DNA of 51,395 bases from an uncultured Pseudomonadota bacterium (GTDB lineage: Bacteria > Myxococcota_A > UBA796 > SXON01), in contig CAIQVJ010000067.1 of NCBI GenBank assembly GCA_903875225.1, positions 1-51,395 of the forward strand, written 5' to 3'. Under the pieces are notes generated by a model that was not told where the DNA came from, made no database searches, and saw nothing but the letters and a program-made list of their open reading frames with translations. Shown one piece after another: positions 7,975-16,195 of this stretch; position 1 is the stretch's first letter; every line of letters begins with the position of its first letter. Both the position numbers and the translations under genes were made by a program.

Positions 7975-8325
7975 ATGTACCTACTCGGCGCACTCGCCTT
8001 CTCCTCGCTCGGCTGCGGCCTCCGCCCGCCTGTCGCGGGTTCCGACAGTGACTCCGCTGCGCCGCCGGACACCGCAGACATCGCCCCCGCGATTCCCCTT
8101 GATTGTACCTCGGTCATCGGCACCAACAGCATCGCCATCGCCTCCCGCTCCGACCTGTCCACCCTGCTCACGACGGCACCTCCAACCAACGGGGAGCTGG
8201 CGGCAACGACCCTCGCAGGCCCGGACCGCGGCGATCTTCCGCGGGCGGACGTCAGGATCGGCGCGCTGGACCTGCTGGCGCCCGGCGCTCGTCCTGGTGG
8301 CCCTCCCGCACCAGGAGCAGCTTGA
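7975..8325 (+). CDS. Putative small lipoprotein, possibly frameshifted
   Basis: The ATG at 7975 starts a signal with lipobox SSLGC. The first 100 residues read like a normal low-complexity lipoprotein, but the end (GARPGGPPAPGAA) is the Gly/Pro/Ala sequence typical of a wrong frame in GC-rich DNA. In the +1 frame, natural-looking protein continues from about 8284 (LVALPHQEQLDGARC, then DMDAFCSEHLRRW) to a TGA at 8402-8404, which overlaps the sialidase start. One extra C in the CCC at 8281-8283 would explain this. Either the gene is disrupted or there is a sequencing indel. Confidence 0.45.
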   Translation: MYLLGALAFSSLGCGLRPPVAGSDSDSAAPPDTADIAPAIPLDCTSVIGTNSIAIASRSDLSTLLTTAPPTNGELAATTLAGPDRGDLPRADVRIGALDLLAPGARPGGPPAPGAA

Positions 8326-8394
8326 CGGAGCGCGCTGCCGCCCGCTGGACATGGACGCGTTCTGCTCCGAACACCTTCGCCGATGGTTGCTCGC

Positions 8395-9489
8395 ATGGTC
8401 CTGATCGCCCGCACGGTCGCCTTTCCCCGCTCCCTGCTGATCGCGCTCGTGATCAGCGGATGTACCCCTGTGAAGCCGGCGGACTCCCCCGAGCCGCCAC
8501 CCGTTGTCGACGTGCAGAGCGTCTTTGTCGGCGGCGAGGAGGGCTACCCGATGTACCGCATCCCGGCGCTGATCGAGGTGCCGGATGGGGGCCTGATGGC
8601 GTTCGCAGAGGGGCGGCAGGGCATCATGGACACGGGCGACATCGACGTGGTGATGAAGCGCAGCGACGACGGGGGGGAGACCTGGTCTGGGCTTCACGTC
8701 GTGATCGACGCGGGGGCAGACACCGCCGGCAACCCCACGGCGTTCGTCGAGGCCGACACCGGACGCATCTGGCTCGCCTACTGCACCAACCCTGCCGACT
8801 CGCCCAACGAGCGCCGGGTGTGGACCACCCACAGCGACGACGGGGGGGCGACCTGGGCGGATCCCGCGGACATCACCTCCATGGTCGGTGAGTCCGGCTG
8901 GACCTGGTACGCAACCGGCCCCGGGCGTGGGATCGAGACGAGCACTGGCCGCATCGTGGTTCCCGCCGATCACGCCGACGAGGCGGGGGTGATGGCGTCG
9001 CACGTCATCTACAGCGACGATGGGGGTGTGAGCTGGGCGCTCGGCGGCAGCCTCGCCGCGGGGTCCGACGAGTCCCAGGTGGCGGAGCTGCAGGACGGCG
9101 TGCTGATGATGAACGCTCGGACGTCGGTGGCGCCCCGGCGCGTGGTTGCGCGGAGCGAGGATGGAGGGCGGACGTGGGGCGCGACAGCCGTCGACGAGAA
9201 TCTGCCAGATCCCGGCTGCGAGGGGAGCCTGCTGCAGACCCCCGATGGCCTGGTCTTCTCCAACCTGGACAGCGAGGACCTGCGTGCCAACCTCACCGTG
9301 CGCCTGAGCCAGGACGGGGGCGTCACCTGGCCCGTCGCCCGCGTGGTCGAGCCCGGCTGGGCGGCCTACTCCTCACTGGCGCGCCTCCCCGACGGGGGGC
9401 TTGCCGACCTCTACGAGGCCGGACAGGAGTGGCCGTACGAGGAGATCCGCCTCGCCCGCTTCTCCATCGATTGGCTCTCGGCACAATGA
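8395..9489 (+). CDS. Exo-alpha-sialidase-like lipoprotein (GH33)
   Basis: The protein has a six-bladed propeller sialidase layout. A YRIP motif (catalytic-triad Arg) lies near the N-terminus, and five Asp boxes follow (SDDGGETW, SDDGGATW, SDDGGVSW, SEDGGRTW, SQDGGVTW). A CEGSL segment supplies the candidate Glu, and a YSSL segment near the C-terminus supplies the candidate nucleophilic Tyr. GH33 enzymes release terminal sialic acids, and the family also contains trans-sialidases and BNR-repeat hydrolases of other specificity. A signal with lipobox VISGC places it on the cell surface or in the periplasm. ATG at 8383 is an alternative start. It is the last gene of the lipoprotein run. Confidence 0.8.
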   Translation: MVLIARTVAFPRSLLIALVISGCTPVKPADSPEPPPVVDVQSVFVGGEEGYPMYRIPALIEVPDGGLMAFAEGRQGIMDTGDIDVVMKRSDDGGETWSGLHVVIDAGADTAGNPTAFVEADTGRIWLAYCTNPADSPNERRVWTTHSDDGGATWADPADITSMVGESGWTWYATGPGRGIETSTGRIVVPADHADEAGVMASHVIYSDDGGVSWALGGSLAAGSDESQVAELQDGVLMMNARTSVAPRRVVARSEDGGRTWGATAVDENLPDPGCEGSLLQTPDGLVFSNLDSEDLRANLTVRLSQDGGVTWPVARVVEPGWAAYSSLARLPDGGLADLYEAGQEWPYEEIRLARFSIDWLSAQ

Positions 9490-9573
9490 TCCTGGACGCA
9501 CGGTGACCGGTCGGGGTTCCGCGGCGGCACGACTGCGGGGCCGGAGCCCTCACCCCGGCGAGCGCGCCGCCCA

Positions 9574-10623
9574 TCAGGGCCGGAAGGACGCGACCGCGTC
9601 GACCACCTGGTCGACGTCTCCGGGGGCCAGGCTCTCGTGCACGGGGAGGGCGAGCGACTCGGCGCAGAACCGGTCTGCGTTCGGGGTGGGGCCCGGCGCG
9701 TAGACCGCCAGCGCGGGCTGGGTCGAGAGCGAGGCGGGGTAGTACACGGCGGTGTCGATGCCGCGTTCGCGCAGGTGGGCCTGCAGCGCATCGCGACGGG
9801 GCACACGCACGACGTAGTGGTGCAGGGCGTGGTCGGCGCAGCGCGGCAGGCGCCGGACCCACGCCGGCAGGGCGGCATCGTAGCGCAGGGCGAAGGCACG
9901 GCGCTCCGCCACGCGGGCTTCGAGATCGTCGAGGTGGGCGAGCAGCACGGCGGCCTGCATCGCGTCGAGTCGGCAGTTCGCGCCGACGTGGCCCCGCACG
10001 CGCTCGTGGTGGTAGGGCCGCGGCATGCCGTGGTGCGTGAGCAGGCGCAGCGCCCGGGCGGTCTCGGGATCGTCGGTGAGCACGAGGCCGCCGTCGCCCG
10101 CGGCTCCGAGGGTCTTGGTCGGGTAGAAGCTCACGGCGCCGATGTCGCCCGTGCGGAGGCTGGCCCCCGCGGTCTGCGCGAGATCGTCCACGACGGGCAG
10201 GTCCGCGACGGGGCGGGGGCAGCGCTCGCCGAACAGGTGCACGGCGATGACCGCGCGAGTCCGGGGAGTGCGCGGGAGGGTGTCGGGATCGATCAGCGGG
10301 AGGTCGTCCCGCACATCGGCGATCACGGGGATCGCCCCGATGCGGCACACGGCACCCGCGCTCGCGAAGAACGTCACCGCGGGCACGATCACCTCGTCGC
10401 CGGGCATCACGCCCACCGCCTGCAACGCGTAGATGAGCGCGTCCGTGCCGCTGTTCACGCCCACGCCGTGGCGCCAGCCGAACGAATCGGCGAGCCGTCG
10501 CTCGGCCTCCTCCACGACCGGGCCGCCGATGTAGCGCCCCGACCGCAGCACCTCGAGCACCCGGGCCTCACAGGCCCCCGCGACGCGGCGGTGGCGGGCG
10601 GCGAGATCGGCCATGCGGATCAT
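9574..10623 (-). CDS. DegT/DnrJ/EryC1/StrS-family aminotransferase
   Basis: This 349-residue protein has the DegT-family PLP lysine in SFYPTKTLG (K170), the VVDDLAQ motif (147-150 region) and the NSGTDAL segment that binds cofactor phosphate. The family transaminates keto-sugars bound to nucleotides, for antigen, S-layer or antibiotic sugars. It converges on the sialidase gene. galU lies 1.6 kb away, consistent with surface-sugar synthesis, but no other nucleotide-sugar genes are adjacent. The substrate is not assignable. Confidence 0.85.
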   Translation of the reverse strand: MIRMADLAARHRRVAGACEARVLEVLRSGRYIGGPVVEEAERRLADSFGWRHGVGVNSGTDALIYALQAVGVMPGDEVIVPAVTFFASAGAVCRIGAIPVIADVRDDLPLIDPDTLPRTPRTRAVIAVHLFGERCPRPVADLPVVDDLAQTAGASLRTGDIGAVSFYPTKTLGAAGDGGLVLTDDPETARALRLLTHHGMPRPYHHERVRGHVGANCRLDAMQAAVLLAHLDDLEARVAERRAFALRYDAALPAWVRRLPRCADHALHHYVVRVPRRDALQAHLRERGIDTAVYYPASLSTQPALAVYAPGPTPNADRFCAESLALPVHESLAPGDVDQVVDAVASFRP

Positions 10624-10787
10624 GAGGGCTCCGGGGGGGCGGCAGCGTAGCCGCTCCGGTGCGGTACAGCGAGCGGGGGCGGCCTCTGCCGCCGGGGCGC
10701 CCTGTCCGTCGCCGCAGCGGGCCGGCCGTGCGCCCCGGCGGGTGGTTGGGGGTGGGTGGCAGCCCCGCGGCCCGTTAGCCGCAGGCG

Positions 10788-11603
10788 ATGTCCAACTGGC
10801 TCGATGCGATCGCTCTCCGGCCGGATGGCGAGGCCTACGTCGGGGAGATCACGGCGCAGTGGGCGCAGGGTCGATCGGCCTTCGGCGGGCTGCTCGCGGG
10901 CATGGCCGTGGTTGCAGCACGGACGCGGCTGCCGGTCGATCGGCGCCTGGTGTCGGTGCTGGTTGATTTTCCTGCGCCCGCGCTCCTTGGCGCCGTTCGG
11001 GTGGAGGTGCGGGTGACGCGGTCTGGCCGGGCGATCACCCACGTGGAGGCCCGGGTCTCCCAGGGGGCTGAACTCTGCGCCGTCGTTCTCCTGGTGTTCG
11101 CCGCGCATCGGGAGACCGGGATCTCGTGGCCCGGTGCCGCGCCAGCGGAGGCGCCGGGCCCGGAGCAGTCGCGGGCCTTCGGCTACGTCGAGGGGGTGTT
11201 TCCCGCCTTCACGCAGAACTTCCAGTACCGATGGACGTCCCAGGCGTACCCGTTCACCGGCGCCGATGTCGCCGCGATCGACGGCTGGGTTCGTCTCGTG
11301 GCGCCCGTCCCGATCGACGAGGCCGTCATCCTCGCGCTCGTCGACGCGTGGCCCGCCCCCGCGCTGCCGCTGATGCACGGACCCGCGCCGGCGAGCACGG
11401 TCACGTGGATGGTCGATCTGTTCGGTTCCCTCGACGTCCCGGCGGACGGTTGGTGGCGATTCGCGAGCGAGACCGTCGCCGCAGGATCCGGCTACGCGAG
11501 CTTCGGTGCCCGGCTCTGGGCGCCGGGTCCGCAGGGCGGGGCTGGCAGGCTCGTCGCGGTGTCCCGGCAGATGGTCGCGGAGTTCTCGAAGCCCCGCTCG
11601 TGA
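10788..11603 (+). CDS. TesB-like acyl-CoA thioesterase (double hotdog)
   Basis: This 271-residue protein has an N-terminal hotdog half with SAFGGLLAGM, the segment that in TesB-like thioesterases caps the acyl pocket. A second hotdog half ends with a strand-rich region (TVTWMVDLF, then YASFGARLW). Such enzymes hydrolyse acyl-CoA to free acid and CoA. The divergent neighbour is the DegT gene. GTTAGCC lies about 10 nt before the ATG, with no clear ribosome site. The family assignment is moderately secure; the acyl substrate is unknown. Confidence 0.65.
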   Translation: MSNWLDAIALRPDGEAYVGEITAQWAQGRSAFGGLLAGMAVVAARTRLPVDRRLVSVLVDFPAPALLGAVRVEVRVTRSGRAITHVEARVSQGAELCAVVLLVFAAHRETGISWPGAAPAEAPGPEQSRAFGYVEGVFPAFTQNFQYRWTSQAYPFTGADVAAIDGWVRLVAPVPIDEAVILALVDAWPAPALPLMHGPAPASTVTWMVDLFGSLDVPADGWWRFASETVAAGSGYASFGARLWAPGPQGGAGRLVAVSRQMVAEFSKPRS

Positions 11604-11659
11604 TCATGCGTACAACGGCAGGGTGATCGGATACACTGGCGCCCACGCTCGGAGCGCCA

Positions 11660-12220
11660 ATGACTCTTTTTCTGCTTCTCGCCTGTGGCACTGCGGCGAT
11701 CACGCTCAAGGGCGACGACACGGGCAACATCGATTCTGCCGACGCGGACACCGATGCGGACACGGACGCCGACTCCGACGCCGACGCCGATGCGGACACC
11801 GACACGGACACCGATGCCGACTCCGACGTCGAGCCCAACCCCGATGCCGGCAGCTACACCGGCCGGGTGGACGGGACCATCACGATGATGGGTGGCCACG
11901 GGGCGCCGGATCAGGTGTTGACCTGCTCAGGCGAATGCAGCTTCGTGATCGACGACGCCGGAACCCTCACCGGAGACGCGAACTGCGGCGGCTCGGACCC
12001 CAACGGAGTGCCCCCGATGGAGGGCGTGCTCAGCGGGTCCACGGGGGCTGGTGCGGCCTCCGGCGAGTGGACGGTCCACGTCGGGCCCGACTCGGCGGTC
12101 CTGCCGCTCCAGGGCCCGCTCGGCGGGGGCTCCGCGATGCTCTCGGGACACCTGGACTTCGGCGGCGGCAACACGGGCCCGTCGGGCTCCATCGACGTCA
12201 CGATGGCGGCAAACAAGTAG
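11660..12220 (+). CDS. Putative lipoprotein with Asp/Thr-rich linker
   Basis: The start MTLFLLLAC gives a very short lipoprotein signal with Cys9. Residues 25-57 form a repetitive Asp/Thr/Ala/Ser linker, and a compact C-terminal domain of about 120 residues with two cysteines follows. Such acidic linkers may hold a domain away from the membrane or bind calcium. A TACACT hexamer at 11632-11637 could be its -10 box. The C-terminal domain is not recognised. Confidence 0.65.
   Translation: MTLFLLLACGTAAITLKGDDTGNIDSADADTDADTDADSDADADADTDTDTDADSDVEPNPDAGSYTGRVDGTITMMGGHGAPDQVLTCSGECSFVIDDAGTLTGDANCGGSDPNGVPPMEGVLSGSTGAGAASGEWTVHVGPDSAVLPLQGPLGGGSAMLSGHLDFGGGNTGPSGSIDVTMAANK
11735..11830 (+). repeat. 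Degenerate GAC-rich repeat encoding Asp/Thr/Ala linker
   Basis: A run of alternating GAC/GAT and GCC/ACG/ACC/TCC codons encodes (DTDAD)-like units within the lipoprotein at 11660. Codon choice varies between units, so it has drifted from any simple tandem duplication. A near-identical protein-level linker occurs at 32427-32531. Confidence 0.75.
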
Positions 12221-12242
12221 GGGCTGCTGCGCGGGTCGGCGT

Positions 12243-12248
12243 TACTCT
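12243..12248 (+). promoter_or_regulatory. Candidate -10 hexamer for leaderless galU
   Basis: TACTCT ends 6 nt before the galU ATG, so transcription would begin at or next to the start codon. No Shine-Dalgarno sequence is visible and no -35 element was recognised. Confidence 0.35.
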
Positions 12249-12254
12249 GCACGG

Positions 12255-13157
12255 ATGAGCACCGTACGCACCGCCGTTCTTCCGGTCGCGGGCTGGGGCA
12301 CCCGCTTCCTGCCTGTGACCAAGGCTGTCCCGAAGGAGATGTTGCCGATCGTCGATCGGCCGTGCCTCGCCTACGTCGTCGCCGAGGCGGTGCTGGCGGG
12401 CGTGGACAACATCGTTCTCGTCACCGCGCGCGGAAAGACCTCGATGGAGGACTACTTCGATCGGTCCCCCGCGCTGGAGGCCACGCTCGAGGCGGCTGGA
12501 AAGAAGGAGCTTCTCGCGGAGGTCGTCGCGATCACGCGCCACGCGACCGTCATCAGCGTGCGGCAGCAGGAGCAGCGGGGTCTCGGCCACGCGGTGCTCA
12601 TGGCCGCGCCGGTCATCGGCGACCACGACTTCGCGGTGCTGCTCCCGGACGACATCGTGGATGGGCGCGTGTGGAGCGCCACGGGCGCGCTGACCGGTGA
12701 GGATCCGGCGCTCGGCCAGTTGTTGCGGGTGCATGCGGAGTCTGGGGGCGTGGTGGTGGCGCTCAAGGAGGTACCGCACGAGGACACGCGGCGGTACGGC
12801 ATCTGCGCGGGCGCCTTCGTCACCCCGGACCGGATGAAGATCGAGCGCATGGTCGAGAAGCCAAGGCCCGAGAACGCGCCGAGCAACTTCTCGATCGTCG
12901 GCAGGTACGTGCTGCCGGGGTCGATCTTCGCGCTGCTGCGGGAGCAGGCGCCGGGGGCGATCGGCGAGGTCCAGCTCACCGACGCGCTCGCGGTCTACGC
13001 GGCGCGGGGTGAGGCGCAGGGCGTGGTCTTCACGGGCGCCCACTTCGACACGGGGAACCCGGTGGGGCTGCTCGACGCCCAGCTCCACTTCGCGACGCGG
13101 CACCCTGCCTATGGGGAGGCCGCACGCGCCGTGGTCCGGCGGTACGCGGACCGGTGA
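12255..13157 (+). CDS. galU: UTP--glucose-1-phosphate uridylyltransferase
   Basis: This 300-residue nucleotidyltransferase makes UDP-glucose from UTP and glucose 1-phosphate for polysaccharide and glycan synthesis. The N-terminal signature GWGTRFLPVTKAVPKEM and the motifs LPDDI (metal/nucleotide-binding Asp), MVEKP and GEVQLTDAL are all those of bacterial GalU, and the length is normal. The ATG at 12255 has no ribosome site but a -10-like TACTCT directly upstream. Its stop overlaps the next gene as GTGA. Confidence 0.92.
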   Translation: MSTVRTAVLPVAGWGTRFLPVTKAVPKEMLPIVDRPCLAYVVAEAVLAGVDNIVLVTARGKTSMEDYFDRSPALEATLEAAGKKELLAEVVAITRHATVISVRQQEQRGLGHAVLMAAPVIGDHDFAVLLPDDIVDGRVWSATGALTGEDPALGQLLRVHAESGGVVVALKEVPHEDTRRYGICAGAFVTPDRMKIERMVEKPRPENAPSNFSIVGRYVLPGSIFALLREQAPGAIGEVQLTDALAVYAARGEAQGVVFTGAHFDTGNPVGLLDAQLHFATRHPAYGEAARAVVRRYADR

Positions 13158-14215
13158 CTCGTTCCGTCGAGATCCTGATCGTCGGCGGAGGCATCGCCGG
13201 CCTGGCCACGGCCATGCACCTCGGAGGCTCGGGGAAGAGCGTGTTGGTGCTGGACCGCGAGGCCACGCCGGGGTTCTACGCCTCGGGGCACAACGCAGCG
13301 ATCGCCCGACAGCTCACGGGCCGGGCAGAGCACACGGCGCTGACCATCGAGGGACGGAACCGCCTGAAGGAGGCGGGGCTCTTGTGCGCGGATGGCGGGA
13401 TGCTGCTCTGCGCCGACCAGGGTGGGCTGGACGCCCTCGCGGCCGAGGCGCTCCAGTTCGGCCTGCACGTGCGCGTGGGGCGGGGGTCCACGCTCCCCGG
13501 ACTCGTCGCCGCTCAACATCTCGAGGTGCCCTCCGACGGCGTGATCGACATCCATGGGGTGCTGGAGCACTGCGCACGGCTGGCGAGGGCGGGGGGCGTC
13601 GTGCTCCAGAGCGGGTGTGAGGTGCGTGAGGTGCGGCCGGTCGCTGACGGCTTCCGGGTGGAGACCTCCGATGGCGCCCTGCACGCCGGGACGCTCGTGA
13701 ACGCCGCCGGGGCCTGGGCGGGACCGCTCGGCAGGCAGGCGGGGGGGCTCGACATCGCGTTCCGCCCGTTGCGGAGGCACCTGCTCTGGAGCGCCGGAGA
13801 GGGGTCGGTCGCCAGCCCGTACGCGTGGTGGGTCGACCGCGGTCTGTACCTGCGCCCGGAGAGCGGTGGGCTCCTCCTGTGCCCATGCGACGAGACGGAG
13901 GTGGTGCCCCCCGATCGCGGGCTGCAGCCCGAGGTCGACACCGCGGTGCTCGAGCCCTTCGTGCAGAGCCTGCGGGAGCTGGCTCCGCAGCTCGAGACCC
14001 GCTCGGTCAACCGGCTCTGGTCGGGGATCCGCACATTCGCTCCGGACCGCCGGTTCGTGGTCGGGTGGGACCCGGTCAACCCGCGCCTGTTCTGGGTCGC
14101 GGGGCTCGGGGGCCATGGGATGACGGCCGGGCTGGCGGTCGGCCGGCTCGCCGCATCGCGGCTCGTCACCCCCCGGTCCGGCCCGTCCGAGGGGTTGGCA
14201 CGATCCGTGCTTTGA
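13154..14215 (+). CDS. FAD-dependent oxidoreductase (DAO family)
   Basis: This 353-residue flavoprotein has a dinucleotide-binding motif GGGIAGLATAM near residue 10, the DAO-type VNAAGAWAG segment, and a C-terminal GLGGHGMTAG flavin motif. The family includes D-amino-acid, glycine and sarcosine oxidases and L-2-hydroxyglutarate dehydrogenase. The GTG start overlaps the galU stop, so the two are co-translated, although no biochemical link is evident. The specificity cannot be read from sequence. Confidence 0.8.
   Translation: MTRSVEILIVGGGIAGLATAMHLGGSGKSVLVLDREATPGFYASGHNAAIARQLTGRAEHTALTIEGRNRLKEAGLLCADGGMLLCADQGGLDALAAEALQFGLHVRVGRGSTLPGLVAAQHLEVPSDGVIDIHGVLEHCARLARAGGVVLQSGCEVREVRPVADGFRVETSDGALHAGTLVNAAGAWAGPLGRQAGGLDIAFRPLRRHLLWSAGEGSVASPYAWWVDRGLYLRPESGGLLLCPCDETEVVPPDRGLQPEVDTAVLEPFVQSLRELAPQLETRSVNRLWSGIRTFAPDRRFVVGWDPVNPRLFWVAGLGGHGMTAGLAVGRLAASRLVTPRSGPSEGLARSVL
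14195..14211 (+). promoter_or_regulatory. Near-consensus sigma-54 (-24/-12) promoter
   Basis: The site has GG at 14197-14198 and GC at 14209-14210, exactly 10 nt apart. It differs from the YTGGCACGRNNNTTGCW consensus at only one defined position (G for the first T of the -12 half). The predicted start is about 14222, 20 nt before the LuxR-type gene at 14242. It lies inside the last codons of the upstream flavoenzyme gene, and contains a GCACG-ATC-CGTGC palindrome (14198-14210). Confidence 0.6.
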
Positions 14216-14241
14216 CGTATGGGCGACACCCAGGAGCCCTC

Positions 14242-14730
14242 ATGCGTCCAACAGCGTACCTTCTCACCACCATCGACGGCGACGTCGCACATGCCAACCC
14301 GTCCGCCACCTCCCTGCTCGGTCCGAGTGAGGGCACGTGCGACGAGCTTGTACGTGCAGAAGACGCTCGGGGCCGGGCGCTCTGCTCGACTGGCTGTGCG
14401 CTCACCTTCGCCGAGGGCGAGCAGCGCGACCACGGCATCGTGAAGGTGCGCGGACAGAGCTGCCGCCTCGTGTGCAGCGAGGTGAACGGCGCTGGCGTCG
14501 TCTCCATCACCCCCACCGACGGCACGGGCAGCATGCAGGACCTCTCCGAGCGGGAGCGCCAGGTGCTGGTGCTCGTGGCCCGCGGGTACACCAGCGAGCG
14601 CATCGGCAGCCGTCTGGCCATCTCCCCGGCCACGGTGCGCACCCACGTCGAGCACATTCGTGCCAAGCTCTGTGTTCGCACGCGGTCGCAGGCGGTCGCT
14701 CGGGCCCTCGCCCTGGGGCAGATCGAATAA
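14242..14730 (+). CDS. Small LuxR-type transcriptional regulator with Cys-rich N-terminal sensor
   Basis: This 162-residue protein has a C-terminal LuxR/FixJ-type helix-turn-helix (about 100-160: LSERERQVL, then SPATVRTHVEHI), which binds DNA. The N-terminal 95 residues look like a short PAS-type fold with five cysteines: C33, C48, C52, C74 and C78. Two of the pairs have C-x3-C spacing, so redox or metal sensing is possible. It lacks a response-regulator receiver. A near-consensus sigma-54 site lies just upstream. It is 1.85 kb from the benzoyl-CoA operon, but no direct link is shown. Confidence 0.8.
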   Translation: MRPTAYLLTTIDGDVAHANPSATSLLGPSEGTCDELVRAEDARGRALCSTGCALTFAEGEQRDHGIVKVRGQSCRLVCSEVNGAGVVSITPTDGTGSMQDLSERERQVLVLVARGYTSERIGSRLAISPATVRTHVEHIRAKLCVRTRSQAVARALALGQIE

Positions 14731-14779
14731 GCCCGTAGAGCTCGAGAATTCGCGGCGTCGCGCCTCGCCCCGCCGCTCC

Positions 14780-16111
14780 CTATCTGGGCGGTCCGAGGAG
14801 CGTCCAGAGCGGCCCCTTGATCCCCTGCCGCCGCACGGCGCGCAGGAACCGCTCGGTCCGCTCCCCGACCAGGCCGGGGAAGTACCAGCGCCGATTGGTC
14901 TGCATGATGTTGCGGGCCCAGGGCTCGAGGGTCTCGCGCACCTCGGGGCTGATATAGAATATAGGCTCAAGGCCGATTTTGTCCACCCACCCCTCGGCGA
15001 GCGCGCGGCGCCCGAGCGGCGTGCTGTGGTAGAGGCGCACGCCGAGCATCGCGACGACCGCAGTGGGGTCCGTCGATTCGATGACCCGGAACGTCTCGTC
15101 CAGCGTGTCCGGGGTCTCGTCCGGCCCGCCCAGGATCAAGGCGTGGCTGAACCGGATGCCCGCCGCGCGACAGCCGTCCGAGGCCGCGCGGATGGCATCG
15201 ACCCCGAAAGGTTTCCCCAGCGCGGCGAGGGTGGCCGGCGTGGCGGCGTCGGTGCCCAACTCCACGCTGTCGCAGCCCGCTTTTGCCATCAGGCGGAGGA
15301 GGTCCGGGCGCAGGCCCTTGGGGGAGACGAACGCGGTCCACCGCACCGGGAGCTCCCGGCGGATCAGCTCCGTGCAGATCGCCATCGCGTGGCGCCGGGG
15401 CGTGTTGAACACGTTGTCCACGAGGAAGAAGTGGTCGATTCCACGCTCGCGATGGAGGCGCTCCATCCCTTCGACGACGACGGCGGGGTCGCGCAGGCGC
15501 GCCCGGCGCCCTTCCAGCTCGGGGTAGGTGCAGTAGGTGCAGGTGAAGGAGCATCCCCTCCGTGTCTGCACGTTCGCGGCACCGCCCAGGTGAAAATACC
15601 GAGCCAGGTCCACGAGATCCAGCGCAGGCTCCCCTCCGAGATCGCCGCGCCCGGGAGGCACGGAGGTGATCCGGGGGACCGGCTCGCCGCGACCGATCGC
15701 CTCGAGGATGCCGACAAATGCCCGCTCTCCTTCTCCCGCGACCCCGCAGGTTGCCCCGAGCGCGTCCAGCCACGGATCGGGAAAGAGCGTAAACCCAGCT
15801 CCTCCGAGCACAATCGGGACGCCGGCGCGCCGCAGCACCGCCATCACCTCGGTGTAGTAGCCGAGCCAGCCGTGGGCGCGGGGCCACGCGACGTCGTCGA
15901 CGTTGCGCATGGAGAGCCCGATCACCTCTGGCTTCACCCGGGCGAGCGTGGCCTCGAGCGGCTCCACGAACCCCGGTCCGTCGAAACAACAGTCGTGGAA
16001 CGCCACGGTATGGCCCGCGGCGCGCGCTGCTCCGGCGACGTACAAGGAACCGAGGGGGACCACCGGGTCGGGCCGGTGTTCCTGGTTGGCTGAGACGATG
16101 AGTACGCGCAC
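14780..16111 (-). CDS. B12-binding-domain radical SAM protein
   Basis: This 443-residue protein has an N-terminal cobalamin-binding-like Rossmann region (about 1-140: PLGSLYVAGAARAAGH, then LGGAGFTLFP) and a radical SAM core with the [4Fe-4S] motif C187-x3-C191-x2-C194. Members methylate or rearrange unactivated carbons in lipid, cofactor and secondary-metabolite pathways. The classical DxHxxG cobalamin motif is not seen, so B12 binding is uncertain. It is divergent from the benzoyl-CoA operon across a 471-bp gap and convergent with the LuxR-type regulator. The substrate is unknown. Confidence 0.8.
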   Translation of the reverse strand: MRVLIVSANQEHRPDPVVPLGSLYVAGAARAAGHTVAFHDCCFDGPGFVEPLEATLARVKPEVIGLSMRNVDDVAWPRAHGWLGYYTEVMAVLRRAGVPIVLGGAGFTLFPDPWLDALGATCGVAGEGERAFVGILEAIGRGEPVPRITSVPPGRGDLGGEPALDLVDLARYFHLGGAANVQTRRGCSFTCTYCTYPELEGRRARLRDPAVVVEGMERLHRERGIDHFFLVDNVFNTPRRHAMAICTELIRRELPVRWTAFVSPKGLRPDLLRLMAKAGCDSVELGTDAATPATLAALGKPFGVDAIRAASDGCRAAGIRFSHALILGGPDETPDTLDETFRVIESTDPTAVVAMLGVRLYHSTPLGRRALAEGWVDKIGLEPIFYISPEVRETLEPWARNIMQTNRRWYFPGLVGERTERFLRAVRRQGIKGPLWTLLGPPR

Positions 16112-16174
16112 GCTCTCCGACTACCGAACGTGGGTCGGGCCGACCATCCGTCAAACAGCGGGCGGTGAAATGCC

Positions 16175-16195
16175 GGATTCTCACCGATGGAATCC
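16175..16195. promoter_or_regulatory. Candidate operator, inverted repeat GGATTC-N9-GAATCC
   Basis: Perfect 6-bp arms with a 9-bp spacer lie 64 bp upstream of the radical SAM start and about 345 bp upstream of the sigma-54-like site. The spacing suits a dimeric regulator, or an enhancer-type activator site for the benzoyl-CoA operon. The regulator is not identified. Confidence 0.35.

Noticed and set aside
11735..11830. GAC-rich stretch as a CRISPR-like or minisatellite array
   Set aside because: It is in frame in a lipoprotein gene, has variable codons and no spacer structure; it encodes an acidic linker.
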